DNA of 8,778 nt, taken from an uncultured Thiomonas sp. GTDB lineage: Bacteria; Pseudomonadota; Gammaproteobacteria; Burkholderiales; Burkholderiaceae_C. Positions 1 to 7,243 of the stretch are shown here, piece by piece (position 1 is the first letter of the stretch; each line of letters begins with the position of its first letter). The stretch covers positions 1 through 8,778 of the forward strand of contig CALBRU010000257.1 in assembly GCA_937927695.1 (NCBI GenBank). The letters run 5' to 3'. The notes beneath the pieces are model-generated. The model was given only the letters and a program-made list of their open reading frames with translations. It made no database searches and was not told where the DNA came from. Position numbers and translations under genes: made by a program.

Positions 1-45
1 CCACCGAGATCTACACTCTTTCCCTACACGACGCTCTTCCGATCT
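1..45 (+). other. Illumina TruSeq universal (P5) adapter remnant, not genomic
   Basis: These 45 bases match, as I recall that oligonucleotide, positions 14-58 of the 58-base TruSeq universal adapter, ending in the diagnostic CGCTCTTCCGATCT. They contain no stop in frame 1 and translate to PPRSTLFPYTTLFRS, a peptide typical of adapter-contaminated protein entries. Base composition also changes at the junction: this part is AT-richer than the GC-rich sequence that follows. The bases should be masked; any protein N-terminus called across them is chimeric. Confidence 0.98.
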
Positions 46-1026
46 CAGGCTGCGGCGATCCGCGAGCAATTGCAGACGCCGCTCGCCCCCGAGAGCATCG
101 AATCGGCGCAGAACGCCGTGCGCGATCTGCTGGTGCGCCACAGCGTGCTGCGCAAGAGCGAAGACGACGCGCACCACACCGCCAAGGCGCTGATCGATCT
201 GTTGGTTCGCAAGCTGGGCGACTACGCCGCCGAGGGCGGCGAGTACAACCAGCGCATGGAAGCCCGGTTGGAACAATTGCAGAGCAGCCGCGAGTGGGAC
301 GAAATCCGTCTGCTGGTGCAGGATGTGCTCGACGACAGCCGCAGCATGCAGCAGCGCAGCGGCGAACTCGGCGTGCATCTGGCCGAGGCTCAGCGCCAGG
401 CGCAAGCGGCGCAAGAGCGCATCCGCTCGCTCGAAGGCGAGTTGGAGCAGGCCAGCCAGCAGTTGCAGGAAGACCCGCTCACCGGCGCGCTCAACCGCCG
501 CGGGCTGGACGCCGAGTTCACCCGTATGCAGTCGCGCGTGGCGCGTCAGGGCCAGCCCCTCACTCTGGCGCTGCTCGATCTCGATCACTTCAAGTCGGTG
601 AACGACCGCTACGGCCACGACACCGGAGACGCCGTGCTCAAGGCGCTGGTGGCTCAGGCTAAACGGCTGATCCGGCCAAGCGACCGCGTGGCGCGCATGG
701 GGGGCGAGGAGTTCATGCTCCTCCTGCCCGACACGCCGGTGCAGCAGTCGCTCGTCGTGGTGCAGCGGCTTCTGCTTGCGTTCAGCGATCAGACCCTGGT
801 GCAGGACAGCGCGGGGCGGCGCATTCCCCTGAGTTTCAGCGCCGGAGTGGCCGAACTGTGCCCCGGCGAAGACTTCACCGCGATCTATCAGCGCGTGGAC
901 GCCGCACTGCTGCAGGCCAAGCAGGCGGGGCGCAAACGGGTGGAATTCGCCGTGCCCTGCGATGGCGCCAAGACCGGTGGCAGCCTGCCCAAGAGCGCGC
1001 TGCGCTACTTCACGCTGCGGGGGTAG
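46..1026 (+). CDS. GGDEF diguanylate cyclase, 5' end missing
   Basis: Predicted to make cyclic di-GMP from two GTP in the cytoplasm. The frame is open from the adapter junction at 46 to the TAG at 1024-1026, giving 326 genomic residues. A TTG at 70 can be read as a start but has no ribosome binding site, and coding-like sequence (QAAAIREQ) continues upstream of it, so the true start lies beyond the contig edge. Numbering residues from the TTG: 1-110 is helical with no recognised domain; about 105-133 is a probable coiled coil rich in Q, E, A and R; 135-295 is the GGDEF domain. Visible signatures are DPLTG (135-139), the metal-binding DLDHFK (170-175), NDRYGH (178-183), the catalytic GGEEF (211-215, bases 700-714) and the product-inhibition I-site RPSD (202-205). 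It should therefore be active and feedback-inhibited by c-di-GMP. No transmembrane segment is seen in the part present. It converges on the large c-di-GMP gene 43 bases away. The missing N-terminus may hold a sensor domain. Confidence 0.93.
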   Translation, partial: QAAAIREQLQTPLAPESIESAQNAVRDLLVRHSVLRKSEDDAHHTAKALIDLLVRKLGDYAAEGGEYNQRMEARLEQLQSSREWDEIRLLVQDVLDDSRSMQQRSGELGVHLAEAQRQAQAAQERIRSLEGELEQASQQLQEDPLTGALNRRGLDAEFTRMQSRVARQGQPLTLALLDLDHFKSVNDRYGHDTGDAVLKALVAQAKRLIRPSDRVARMGGEEFMLLLPDTPVQQSLVVVQRLLLAFSDQTLVQDSAGRRIPLSFSAGVAELCPGEDFTAIYQRVDAALLQAKQAGRKRVEFAVPCDGAKTGGSLPKSALRYFTLRG

Positions 1027-1079
1027 GCCTTGGGCAAGGCCGACAAGGGCGGCTCAGCCCGACAGGCTCCTAGTCGGCC
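1026..1079. terminator. Convergent intergenic hairpins, possible bidirectional terminator
   Basis: The two convergent genes are separated by 43 bases packed with inverted repeats. GGCCTTG (1026-1032) pairs with CAAGGCC (1035-1041), with about 6 bp usable around a 4-base loop. GGCCGAC (1038-1044) pairs with GTCGGCC (1073-1079), enclosing a smaller GGGC/GCCC stem (1047-1050 with 1057-1060). The two larger stems share bases 1038-1041, so they cannot form together. No T-run follows on either strand, so this is not a textbook intrinsic terminator. The position between convergent stop codons is the main support. Confidence 0.3.
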
Positions 1080-4000
1080 CGGTTGCGTTCCGCATTTTCC
1101 CGCACCCATTGCTGCGCGCGCTGGCCCAGGCGGGTTTGGGGCGACGAGGCCTGGGTGAGCCAGCGGAAGGTTTGCAGCCAGGCGGGCACGTCGGCTGCTG
1201 CCATCGGCCGCGCCAGGGCGTAGCCTTGACCATAATCAGCGCCCAATACCGCGGCCACCTCCACCAGCGCCGGGGTTTCCAGGCCTTCGACCACCACTTT
1301 CAGACCGAGCGCCTGGGTCATGTGGACCAGGGCGCCGATGAAGCCGATCATGCCGTCTGCCTCGGTTTGCGCTTCGGAGGGAATCTGCCGCACCAGGCCC
1401 TGGTCGATTTTCACCGTGTGGAACGGTAGGGTGCGCAGCCGCAGCAGACTGCTGTAGCCGCTGCCCAGATCGTCCATCACCAGCCGCGCGCCGGTGGCGG
1501 CCAGGCTGCGCACCGCGCGGTCGCGCTCGGCGTCGTTCTGGAAGTCGGCGTCCTCCAGAATTTCCAGCCGCAGCCGATCAGGCGCGATGTGCCGGGAGTG
1601 CAGCGCGTCGGCCACCCAGCGGGCACATTCGGGCATGAGCAAGACTTCGAGCGGTAGGTTGATGGACAGATCGAGGCGCTGACCGGCGGCATCCCATTGG
1701 GCCAGTTGGTTCAGCGCCTGCTCCAGCCCGAGGGTGAACAGCCGGGTGAGCTCGGAAGCGCCAAACGAGGGCAGGAACTGCCCCGGGCCGATCAGCCGCC
1801 CGTCTTCGAGCCGCAACCGGGCCAAGGCTTCCATGGCGGTGGGCTCACCCGTGTGCAAATCGACCAGGGGCTGATAGTGCATTTCCAGACCGCCGCTGAA
1901 CAGGCGGTGGCGCCAGGCGCGGCGGTCCTGCAGGGGCATGGGGGCGGATTCGCGCCGGGTCATCAGGCCGTAAAGCCCGCGTTCGAAGAGTTGTTCGATA
2001 CCGCGCAGAAAGCTGTGCATGCTCTGCGTTTCGAACTGGCCGGGGTAGCGCCCATAGAGGCCCATGACAGCGAGCATGCGCCCGCGGTTGTCTTTCACCG
2101 GCAAGGCGGCCGAACTGCGCACGCCGACGCTGTGCGCTACCGCGCGCCAGGGCGCCATGCGCGGATCGGTGACATAGCTGGCGTTGGTCTCGATCTGCTC
2201 ACTGCGCCAGCAGCGCGGGTGCGGGGTGAGACCGAAGGGGCTTTGTGGGTCGATGTCGAGATTGGCCATGGCCACCGCATCGAGCGCCTGCCAGTATTCG
2301 TCAAACGCCCCCGCGGTGAACTCGGGGATGAAGTGCCCCTGCGCGTCGGGTTTGTAGATCACCGTGGCCGCCATGCCGGGCAGGGCGGTGACCGATTCGA
2401 GCACGGTGCGGGCCAGATCGGCCCATTGGGTCAGTTCGGGTTGCATCTGCTCTAGCCCGAACAGCATCTGCTGATATTGCTCGCGCTGCGTTTGCGTCCC
2501 TTCGCTTTGCCATTGCAGTTCGCGCTGCAGGCGCGCGGTGGTGACCTGAGCCAGCACGGCGCGATCAGCGCTGCGCACCGGGGCTTCGCCCAGCAAGTCG
2601 TGCAGGCTTTGCAAATACCAGCCGAAACTGTTGACCAGCGCCCCGGTGCTGACCCCCACCAGCGCGTGAATGGTGCCGGTGTGCCGCGCTTGTTCCTGGT
2701 GGGTTTCGGCCGACAGATCAGGGTGCAGGATTTGCAGCAAGCGGGCATGCTGCTGGCGGCGCAAATGGGCCGTTTCCTCCGCGGAGAGGGCGGCGAGCAG
2801 CGCGGCCGATTCCGGATCCTGGCCCAGGGTGGAATAGAAGCGCTCGACGAAGGTCTCGGCGTTGCGCTCCAGCAGGTCGCCAATCAGGCCGAGCAGGCGG
2901 CGGGCGGTTTCGCCATAGGGGTCGACATGAATGGGCAAGTCGGCGGGTTTGTCGGCGACCTGCTCCAGGCCATCGCCCCAGACCTGCCACCAACTGGTGC
3001 GGTCGGCCTTGTGCGCCTTGCTGGCGTAAAGCGCGGCATCGGCGTGGCGCAGCAGCACCTCGGCCTGCGCCTCGTCAGCCGGGTAAAGCGTCACGCCCAG
3101 GCTCATGCCCACCTTGGCCAGCACGCCGTCGCCAAGGTCGAACGGGGTTTCGACGGCGCCGTGAATGCGGTCGAGCACGATGGGCAGATCGGCGGTCTGC
3201 GCCAGACCTTCGAGCACCAGCACGAACTCGTCGCCGCCCAGCCGCGCGACCAGATCGGTCTCGCGCACGGCGGCCTTCAGGCGCTCGCCCAGTTGGCGCA
3301 GAAGCTGGTCGCCCGCGGCGTGGCCGTGGGTGTCGTTGACCGGCTTGAAATCATCGAGATCCATCACCCCGACAGCCAGCAGATTTTTGTGACGGCGCGC
3401 CCGGGCCATGGCCAGCGGCAGGTGGTGTTCGAGGGCGAGGCGGTTGGGCAGGCCGGTAAGGGCGTCGTGGCGGGCGAGGTGGCGCTGCTGCGCCTGCTCG
3501 GCCTCCAGATCGGCCTTGAGGTCGATTTCGCCCAGCGCCTGCTCGATCAGCTTGCCCACCCGGCGCAACAGGCCGTGCAGGCCTTCGTCCAGATCGTCGC
3601 CGTTGAACAGCACCAGCACCAACGCCGCCCAGCGCCCGCCGTTGCGGCGCAGCGGCAAGACCAGGGCAAGCGGTTGCCAGCCCGGCAGTGCGTATTCGGC
3701 CCAGGGTTGCAGCAGCGGCGAATGCGGGTCGGTCTCTTGCGCTTCTTCCGAGGTGTGCCAGGCGCGGGCCAAAGCGTGGGTTTGGGTGGAGCTGACCATC
3801 AGCGGCGGCGATTGGGCGGACAGCGTGTCCAGCGCATTACCCCCGGCAGCGAGCGGGTGCACGCGTTCGTGCACATCGGGCTGGGCAACCCACACGGCGG
3901 CGAACAAGCCGGTTTCGAGCAAGCGGGTGCAGGCGCTCTCCAGCACTTCGGCGTCGTTGCGCGCGCTGATCAGAATGTCGATCTGCGCCATCACCCCGCG

Positions 4001-5554
4001 CACCAGTTCCTGCTGGCGCTGGCGGCTTTCGCGCTCTTTGCGTTCGGCTTCGGCCAGTTGCAGACGATCGAGCCCGCGGCCCAGGCTGCGCGCGAGTTCT
4101 TCGAGCAGATTGCGTTGGTCTCGGGTGATGCGCGCGCGGCTGTCGCGGTAAATGCTGAACACCGCGTAGAGACGGCTTTGCCGCAGCACCGGCAGGGCGG
4201 CCATGGTGCGCAGACCGAACTGCTTCATGCGCCCCGCCCAGGGCACCAGAATTTGGGCGGAGTCTGTGCCTTGCACATAAAGGGGCGCAGCGTCGCGCCA
4301 GACCCTGCCGAAAGGCCCCTGGCCGCTGATCTGATCGGCATGGATGGACAGCGCCATCCCATCGAGATAGGCGGTCTTTCCAGCGGCCGCGAGCACCTTG
4401 GCCTGCCCGCCGACATCGGGCTGGCCGATCCAGGCCAGTTGCATGCCTCCGGCGTCTGCGCTGATGTCGCAGATGCGCTGGAACAGCGTGGCCTCATCCG
4501 GGGCTTCGGCCACCACCTGACTGGCCTGCGCCAGTGCGGCATTGATCTGCGCCAGCCGGTGCTGGCGCTCCAGACTGCGGTTGATCAGCAAGCCGCCGAG
4601 CAGTTGCATCAGCAGCAACATCGCCCAGCCCGTCAGCATGGGCCACGTCTGGCGCCACCACAGCGCGGTGAGAGCGCTGGCCGGCAGGCTAGTGAAGGCG
4701 ACGACCGAATGCGCGCCCAGGCGTTGCCAAGCGCCCAGAAGCTGAGCGCCGCCGACCGCCTGCACCGGCCCGAGGAAAACCCCATGCGTTTGCTCGGGAT
4801 GTGCGGCAATTTGGCGTGCGAGCACCCCGCGCGCGGGTGCATTCTTCAGCGAGGGCTGGATTTGCGGCAGCGGCGCAGGCAGCCGCGCGAGCAAATAGCC
4901 GTCACTGCGCAATAGGCCCACCGCCGGCACCCAGCGGCCTTTGTCGTTGAAACTCGACAAAGTGTGCTGCAGATTTTGCAGCGCCCTCTGCAGGCCCACG
5001 TCGAAAATCAGCATGACCTTGAGGTGTGGCGCGCCTTTGTTCAAGGCCAGCGCGCAGCGGGCCGGGGTGATGCGCTGCTCTGGCGCCAGTGGATCGGGCT
5101 GCGGCAGCCCGATCTGTATCCGCCCCGGCGCGGACAGGGCCTGCGCAAAACCCGGCGAGGCGGAAATGGCGGCGCGGGCCTGCGCCGGGGCTGCGCGGCT
5201 CGGTTCAAGCGCCAGCACATCGCCTGTTTGCGAGACCAGGGAAACGCCGTCGATGAAGGGCATCAGTGCGTTCATTTCGTTCAGCCACGGCCCCGGCTGC
5301 TGCAGCAGATCGGGGTTGTCGTGAAGCTGCCGCTGCGCCACGGTGCAAGTGGTCTGAAGCTGGTCGTAGCGCTGATTCATCGCGTCGGCCCAGAACGCGG
5401 CCTCGGTTTGCAGAATCTGCTCGATGCCGTTGCGGTTGCGATCCCAGCTCACCCAGAGCACCACGCCAAGGGCCGTAGCCAGCAATAAATTGGCGATGAG
5501 CACCGCAATCAGGATGCGGCGGCGGTCGGTCTGGAAACGGGTGTTATGAGACAT
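1070..5554 (-). CDS. Membrane multi-sensor GGDEF-globin-GAF-EAL c-di-GMP protein
   Basis: A 1494-residue inner-membrane protein predicted to make and/or degrade c-di-GMP. Order by residue: RRR (11-13) and TM1 (14-36); periplasmic Cache-like sensor (about 38-303) with two GVSLVSQTGDVLA/VGLLRSDGYLLA-type strand pairs and only two cysteines (C70, C167); TM2 (about 305-325); GAF (about 340-500); a second, more divergent GAF (about 520-675); GGDEF (690-860) with DALTGLPNR (697-705), DLDDFK (732-737), I-site RETD (764-767) and intact GGDEF (773-777); globin-like domain (885-1020) with FYSTL (906-910) and probable haem-ligand H963 in GTIHALVGV; GAF (1036-1195); EAL (1220-1462) with E1242 of EAL, N1299, E1331, D1361/D1362 of DDLGSGYSSL, K1382, E1423 and Q1443. 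Both catalytic sets look complete, so it may be bifunctional, or one domain may regulate the other. The ATG at 5554 is chosen because it gives the charged start plus TM1; no clear Shine-Dalgarno is visible. It lies 127 bases downstream of the chemoreceptor gene, so it may be the last operon gene or have its own promoter. The Cache and second GAF assignments are the least certain. Confidence 0.93.
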   Translation of the reverse strand: MSHNTRFQTDRRRILIAVLIANLLLATALGVVLWVSWDRNRNGIEQILQTEAAFWADAMNQRYDQLQTTCTVAQRQLHDNPDLLQQPGPWLNEMNALMPFIDGVSLVSQTGDVLALEPSRAAPAQARAAISASPGFAQALSAPGRIQIGLPQPDPLAPEQRITPARCALALNKGAPHLKVMLIFDVGLQRALQNLQHTLSSFNDKGRWVPAVGLLRSDGYLLARLPAPLPQIQPSLKNAPARGVLARQIAAHPEQTHGVFLGPVQAVGGAQLLGAWQRLGAHSVVAFTSLPASALTALWWRQTWPMLTGWAMLLLMQLLGGLLINRSLERQHRLAQINAALAQASQVVAEAPDEATLFQRICDISADAGGMQLAWIGQPDVGGQAKVLAAAGKTAYLDGMALSIHADQISGQGPFGRVWRDAAPLYVQGTDSAQILVPWAGRMKQFGLRTMAALPVLRQSRLYAVFSIYRDSRARITRDQRNLLEELARSLGRGLDRLQLAEAERKERESRQRQQELVRGVMAQIDILISARNDAEVLESACTRLLETGLFAAVWVAQPDVHERVHPLAAGGNALDTLSAQSPPLMVSSTQTHALARAWHTSEEAQETDPHSPLLQPWAEYALPGWQPLALVLPLRRNGGRWAALVLVLFNGDDLDEGLHGLLRRVGKLIEQALGEIDLKADLEAEQAQQRHLARHDALTGLPNRLALEHHLPLAMARARRHKNLLAVGVMDLDDFKPVNDTHGHAAGDQLLRQLGERLKAAVRETDLVARLGGDEFVLVLEGLAQTADLPIVLDRIHGAVETPFDLGDGVLAKVGMSLGVTLYPADEAQAEVLLRHADAALYASKAHKADRTSWWQVWGDGLEQVADKPADLPIHVDPYGETARRLLGLIGDLLERNAETFVERFYSTLGQDPESAALLAALSAEETAHLRRQQHARLLQILHPDLSAETHQEQARHTGTIHALVGVSTGALVNSFGWYLQSLHDLLGEAPVRSADRAVLAQVTTARLQRELQWQSEGTQTQREQYQQMLFGLEQMQPELTQWADLARTVLESVTALPGMAATVIYKPDAQGHFIPEFTAGAFDEYWQALDAVAMANLDIDPQSPFGLTPHPRCWRSEQIETNASYVTDPRMAPWRAVAHSVGVRSSAALPVKDNRGRMLAVMGLYGRYPGQFETQSMHSFLRGIEQLFERGLYGLMTRRESAPMPLQDRRAWRHRLFSGGLEMHYQPLVDLHTGEPTAMEALARLRLEDGRLIGPGQFLPSFGASELTRLFTLGLEQALNQLAQWDAAGQRLDLSINLPLEVLLMPECARWVADALHSRHIAPDRLRLEILEDADFQNDAERDRAVRSLAATGARLVMDDLGSGYSSLLRLRTLPFHTVKIDQGLVRQIPSEAQTEADGMIGFIGALVHMTQALGLKVVVEGLETPALVEVAAVLGADYGQGYALARPMAAADVPAWLQTFRWLTQASSPQTRLGQRAQQWVRENAERNRAD

Positions 5555-5593
5555 GCCATGAATCGAAAAATACAGCCCGGCATTACAACACCT

Positions 5594-5623
5594 CGCGGGC
5601 AGGCATCATCCAGACTGCCCGCG
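5594..5623. repeat. Perfect 9-bp inverted repeat upstream of the GGDEF-EAL gene
   Basis: CGCGGGCAG (5594-5602) and CTGCCCGCG (5615-5623) are exact reverse complements separated by 12 bases. The repeat lies 40-69 bases upstream of the ATG at 5554, in the only gap over 100 bases in the window. It could be an operator, a leader hairpin in the mRNA of the downstream gene, or a transcription stop for the chemotaxis operon. No T-run follows it on the minus strand, which weakens the terminator reading. Confidence 0.5.
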
Positions 5624-5626
5624 GAA

Positions 5627-5653
5627 TGATCGGCAACGGCGGAAAAAATGACA
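5627..5653 (-). promoter_or_regulatory. Candidate sigma-28 (FliA) promoter for the GGDEF-EAL gene
   Basis: On the minus strand, GCCGATCA (5634 down to 5627) matches the flagellar sigma-28 -10 consensus GCCGATAA at 7 of 8 bases. Eleven bases upstream, TGTCATTT (5653 down to 5646) matches the -35 consensus TAAAGTTT at only 4 of 8, keeping the final TTT. Transcription from here would start near 5619, inside the inverted repeat, giving a leader of roughly 65 bases. The good -10 and poor -35 make this a weak prediction. Sigma-28 control would fit a c-di-GMP gene next to chemotaxis genes. Confidence 0.25.
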
Positions 5654-5681
5654 AAGCGCAGGAGGGGTCAGATGACCGACT

Positions 5682-7211
5682 TCAAATAAACGCCAGCCGT
5701 ACCGCACCCCAGTGACGGCCGCCCACGTTCACCGGGCGCGACAGCTCCTGCATGATCTCGCCGGTATCGCGGGCATAGACCTGCAGCAGATAGGGGTTGG
5801 TGTTCTGCGCGGCGGCCAGACCCACCGGGTCGTTGAACAGCCGCATGGAGCGGTTGCCCGCCAGATCGGTGGCGTAGTCGCCGGTCAGCGGGCGATCAAA
5901 CACGCTGTTGTGCGCAGCAGCGTAGCCGTTGCGGTCCACCAGCAGCGCAAAGCGGTATTGCTCGCTCTTGCCCAGCCAGGCGTCTTCGATGGGCTGGATG
6001 CGGCTTTTGATGAACTCGGTAAAGCGGGTGCGGAATTTCTGCGGCTTGGTTCCGGGCACCGGTTCATACTGCTCGTCCCACAGCGCCTGCTCGGTGAGCG
6101 CGCCGCTGGCCAGCGCCTGCGTGAGTGCGGCCTCGATTTCTTTGCAAATGGCGTCGAGATCGCGCATCACCTGGCTGGTTTTCGAGGCGGTGACGAATTG
6201 CGTGGCCGCTTCGAACAAGGTCTGGCTGGCGTTGAGCGACTGCTGCACTTCGTCGGCAATGCGCTCGCTGGTGGCGATGGTCTGGTTGGCGCTGGCCTGT
6301 ACCGTGCTGGACAGTGCGGCAAACTGGCCGCTAATGGCGCGCACGGCGTCCACCTCGTGGCCGAGCTGGGTGTAAACCTTGTTCACGCCAGAATTCATCG
6401 CTTCGATATTGCGGGCGATGTCTTGGAAATTGGCCGACATGGCCGTGGCCAGCGCCTTGCCGTTGTCCATCTGTGCGGCGAACTGCCTGGTCGATTGCGT
6501 GACCACCTGCAGGCTGCGGCTGACTTCGGCGGCGAAGGTGGCGATGCTCTGTACCGATTGCTGCGTGTTCATCGCCAGCTTGCGGATTTCTTCGGCCACC
6601 ACGGCAAAGCCGCGCCCAGCCTCGCCCACGCGGGCGGCTTCGATATTGGCGTTGAGCGCCAGCAGGCTGGTCTTCTGCGCGATGTCTTTAATGACCTGTG
6701 TGACGGCGGTGACTTGCGCAAAGCCTTTGCCGAGCGCCTGAATTTCGGTCTGGTTTTGGCTCGTGGTCTGTGCCAGTTGCTCGAACACCGCATTGGCCTC
6801 ATGCGCCTCGCGCGCGCCGCGCGTGCTCAACAGGGTGATGTTTTGCGAATCGGCCCGCAACGCCTCGGTCTGCCCCTGCACTCCGACGATGCCGCGGATG
6901 AAGGTTTCCAGGCTTTCGCCCATGGCGCCGATGCGTTCGGTCTGCTCCTTCGCATGCCTTTGCGCGTCCTGTGTGGCGGTGCGCGCCTCGAAGCTGATGC
7001 GCGCAATGCCGTAGGCCACCCCGGTGGCGTTGTGCGTGGTGGTATCGACCAGATGCGTGACCAGGGCGACGAAGTCGTCCAGGCCTGCGCCGTACCCTTG
7101 GGGCGGCGTTTGCCGCAGGTCGACCGGGCGCTGGGCGAGCAAGTGCTGCAGAAATTCTGCCGGGGAGGGGCTGCTGGCTTCTGCTGGGGGTGCTGAGGGC
7201 GTGGTATCCAT
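5682..7211 (-). CDS. Soluble methyl-accepting chemotaxis protein with C-terminal Cache-like domain
   Basis: A 509-residue chemoreceptor with no signal peptide or transmembrane segment, so probably cytoplasmic. Residues 1-40 are a proline/serine-rich leader. About 60-345 is the long helical signalling hairpin; its conserved tip (about 177-213) includes LLALNANIEAARVGEAGRGF followed by AVVAEEIRKLA, the surface that binds CheA and CheW/CheV. About 395-509 resembles a Cache/PAS-type sensor fold found at the C-terminus of some bacterial receptors, with LLVDRNGYAAAHN (423-435), NRSMRLFNDPVGLAA (453-467) and the terminal VGGRHWGAVRLAF. The order is thus signalling domain first, sensor last. No CheR/CheB tether of the xWxxF type ends the protein. 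The ATG at 7211 follows a weak GGAT site six bases upstream. The gene lies 32 bases after cheV on the same strand and is probably co-transcribed with it, suggesting that CheV couples this receptor to CheA. The ligand is unknown. The receptor call is firm; the C-terminal domain name is less so. Confidence 0.95.
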   Translation of the reverse strand: MDTTPSAPPAEASSPSPAEFLQHLLAQRPVDLRQTPPQGYGAGLDDFVALVTHLVDTTTHNATGVAYGIARISFEARTATQDAQRHAKEQTERIGAMGESLETFIRGIVGVQGQTEALRADSQNITLLSTRGAREAHEANAVFEQLAQTTSQNQTEIQALGKGFAQVTAVTQVIKDIAQKTSLLALNANIEAARVGEAGRGFAVVAEEIRKLAMNTQQSVQSIATFAAEVSRSLQVVTQSTRQFAAQMDNGKALATAMSANFQDIARNIEAMNSGVNKVYTQLGHEVDAVRAISGQFAALSSTVQASANQTIATSERIADEVQQSLNASQTLFEAATQFVTASKTSQVMRDLDAICKEIEAALTQALASGALTEQALWDEQYEPVPGTKPQKFRTRFTEFIKSRIQPIEDAWLGKSEQYRFALLVDRNGYAAAHNSVFDRPLTGDYATDLAGNRSMRLFNDPVGLAAAQNTNPYLLQVYARDTGEIMQELSRPVNVGGRHWGAVRLAFI

Positions 7212-7243
7212 CGGTCGATCCGCTTGAATGAAAACGTGCGCGT

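Noticed and set aside
70..72. TTG as the start of the first GGDEF gene
   Set aside because: No ribosome binding site, and the coding frame continues upstream until it meets the adapter; it is a by-product of the truncation.
2477..4915. Open frame of 812 codons on the plus strand, antisense to the GGDEF-globin-EAL gene
   Set aside because: Its translation has low-complexity, H/Q/G/A/R-rich composition with no recognisable domain, and it lies wholly opposite a gene with clear domains. Long antisense frames are expected in GC-rich DNA.
5570..5591. TTGTAA and TATTTT on the minus strand as a sigma-70 promoter of the large gene
   Set aside because: The two boxes are only about 10 bases apart, too close for a functional -35/-10 pair.
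5643..5648. Run of six A on the plus strand (T6 on the minus strand) after the chemoreceptor stop, as an intrinsic terminator
   Set aside because: No stable stem directly precedes the T-run on the minus strand; the nearest dyad (5666-5677) has only 4-5 bp and is about 18 bases away.
5712..7196. Open frame of 494 codons on the plus strand, antisense to the chemoreceptor
   Set aside because: Same composition artefact; the minus-strand product has unmistakable receptor motifs and this one has none.
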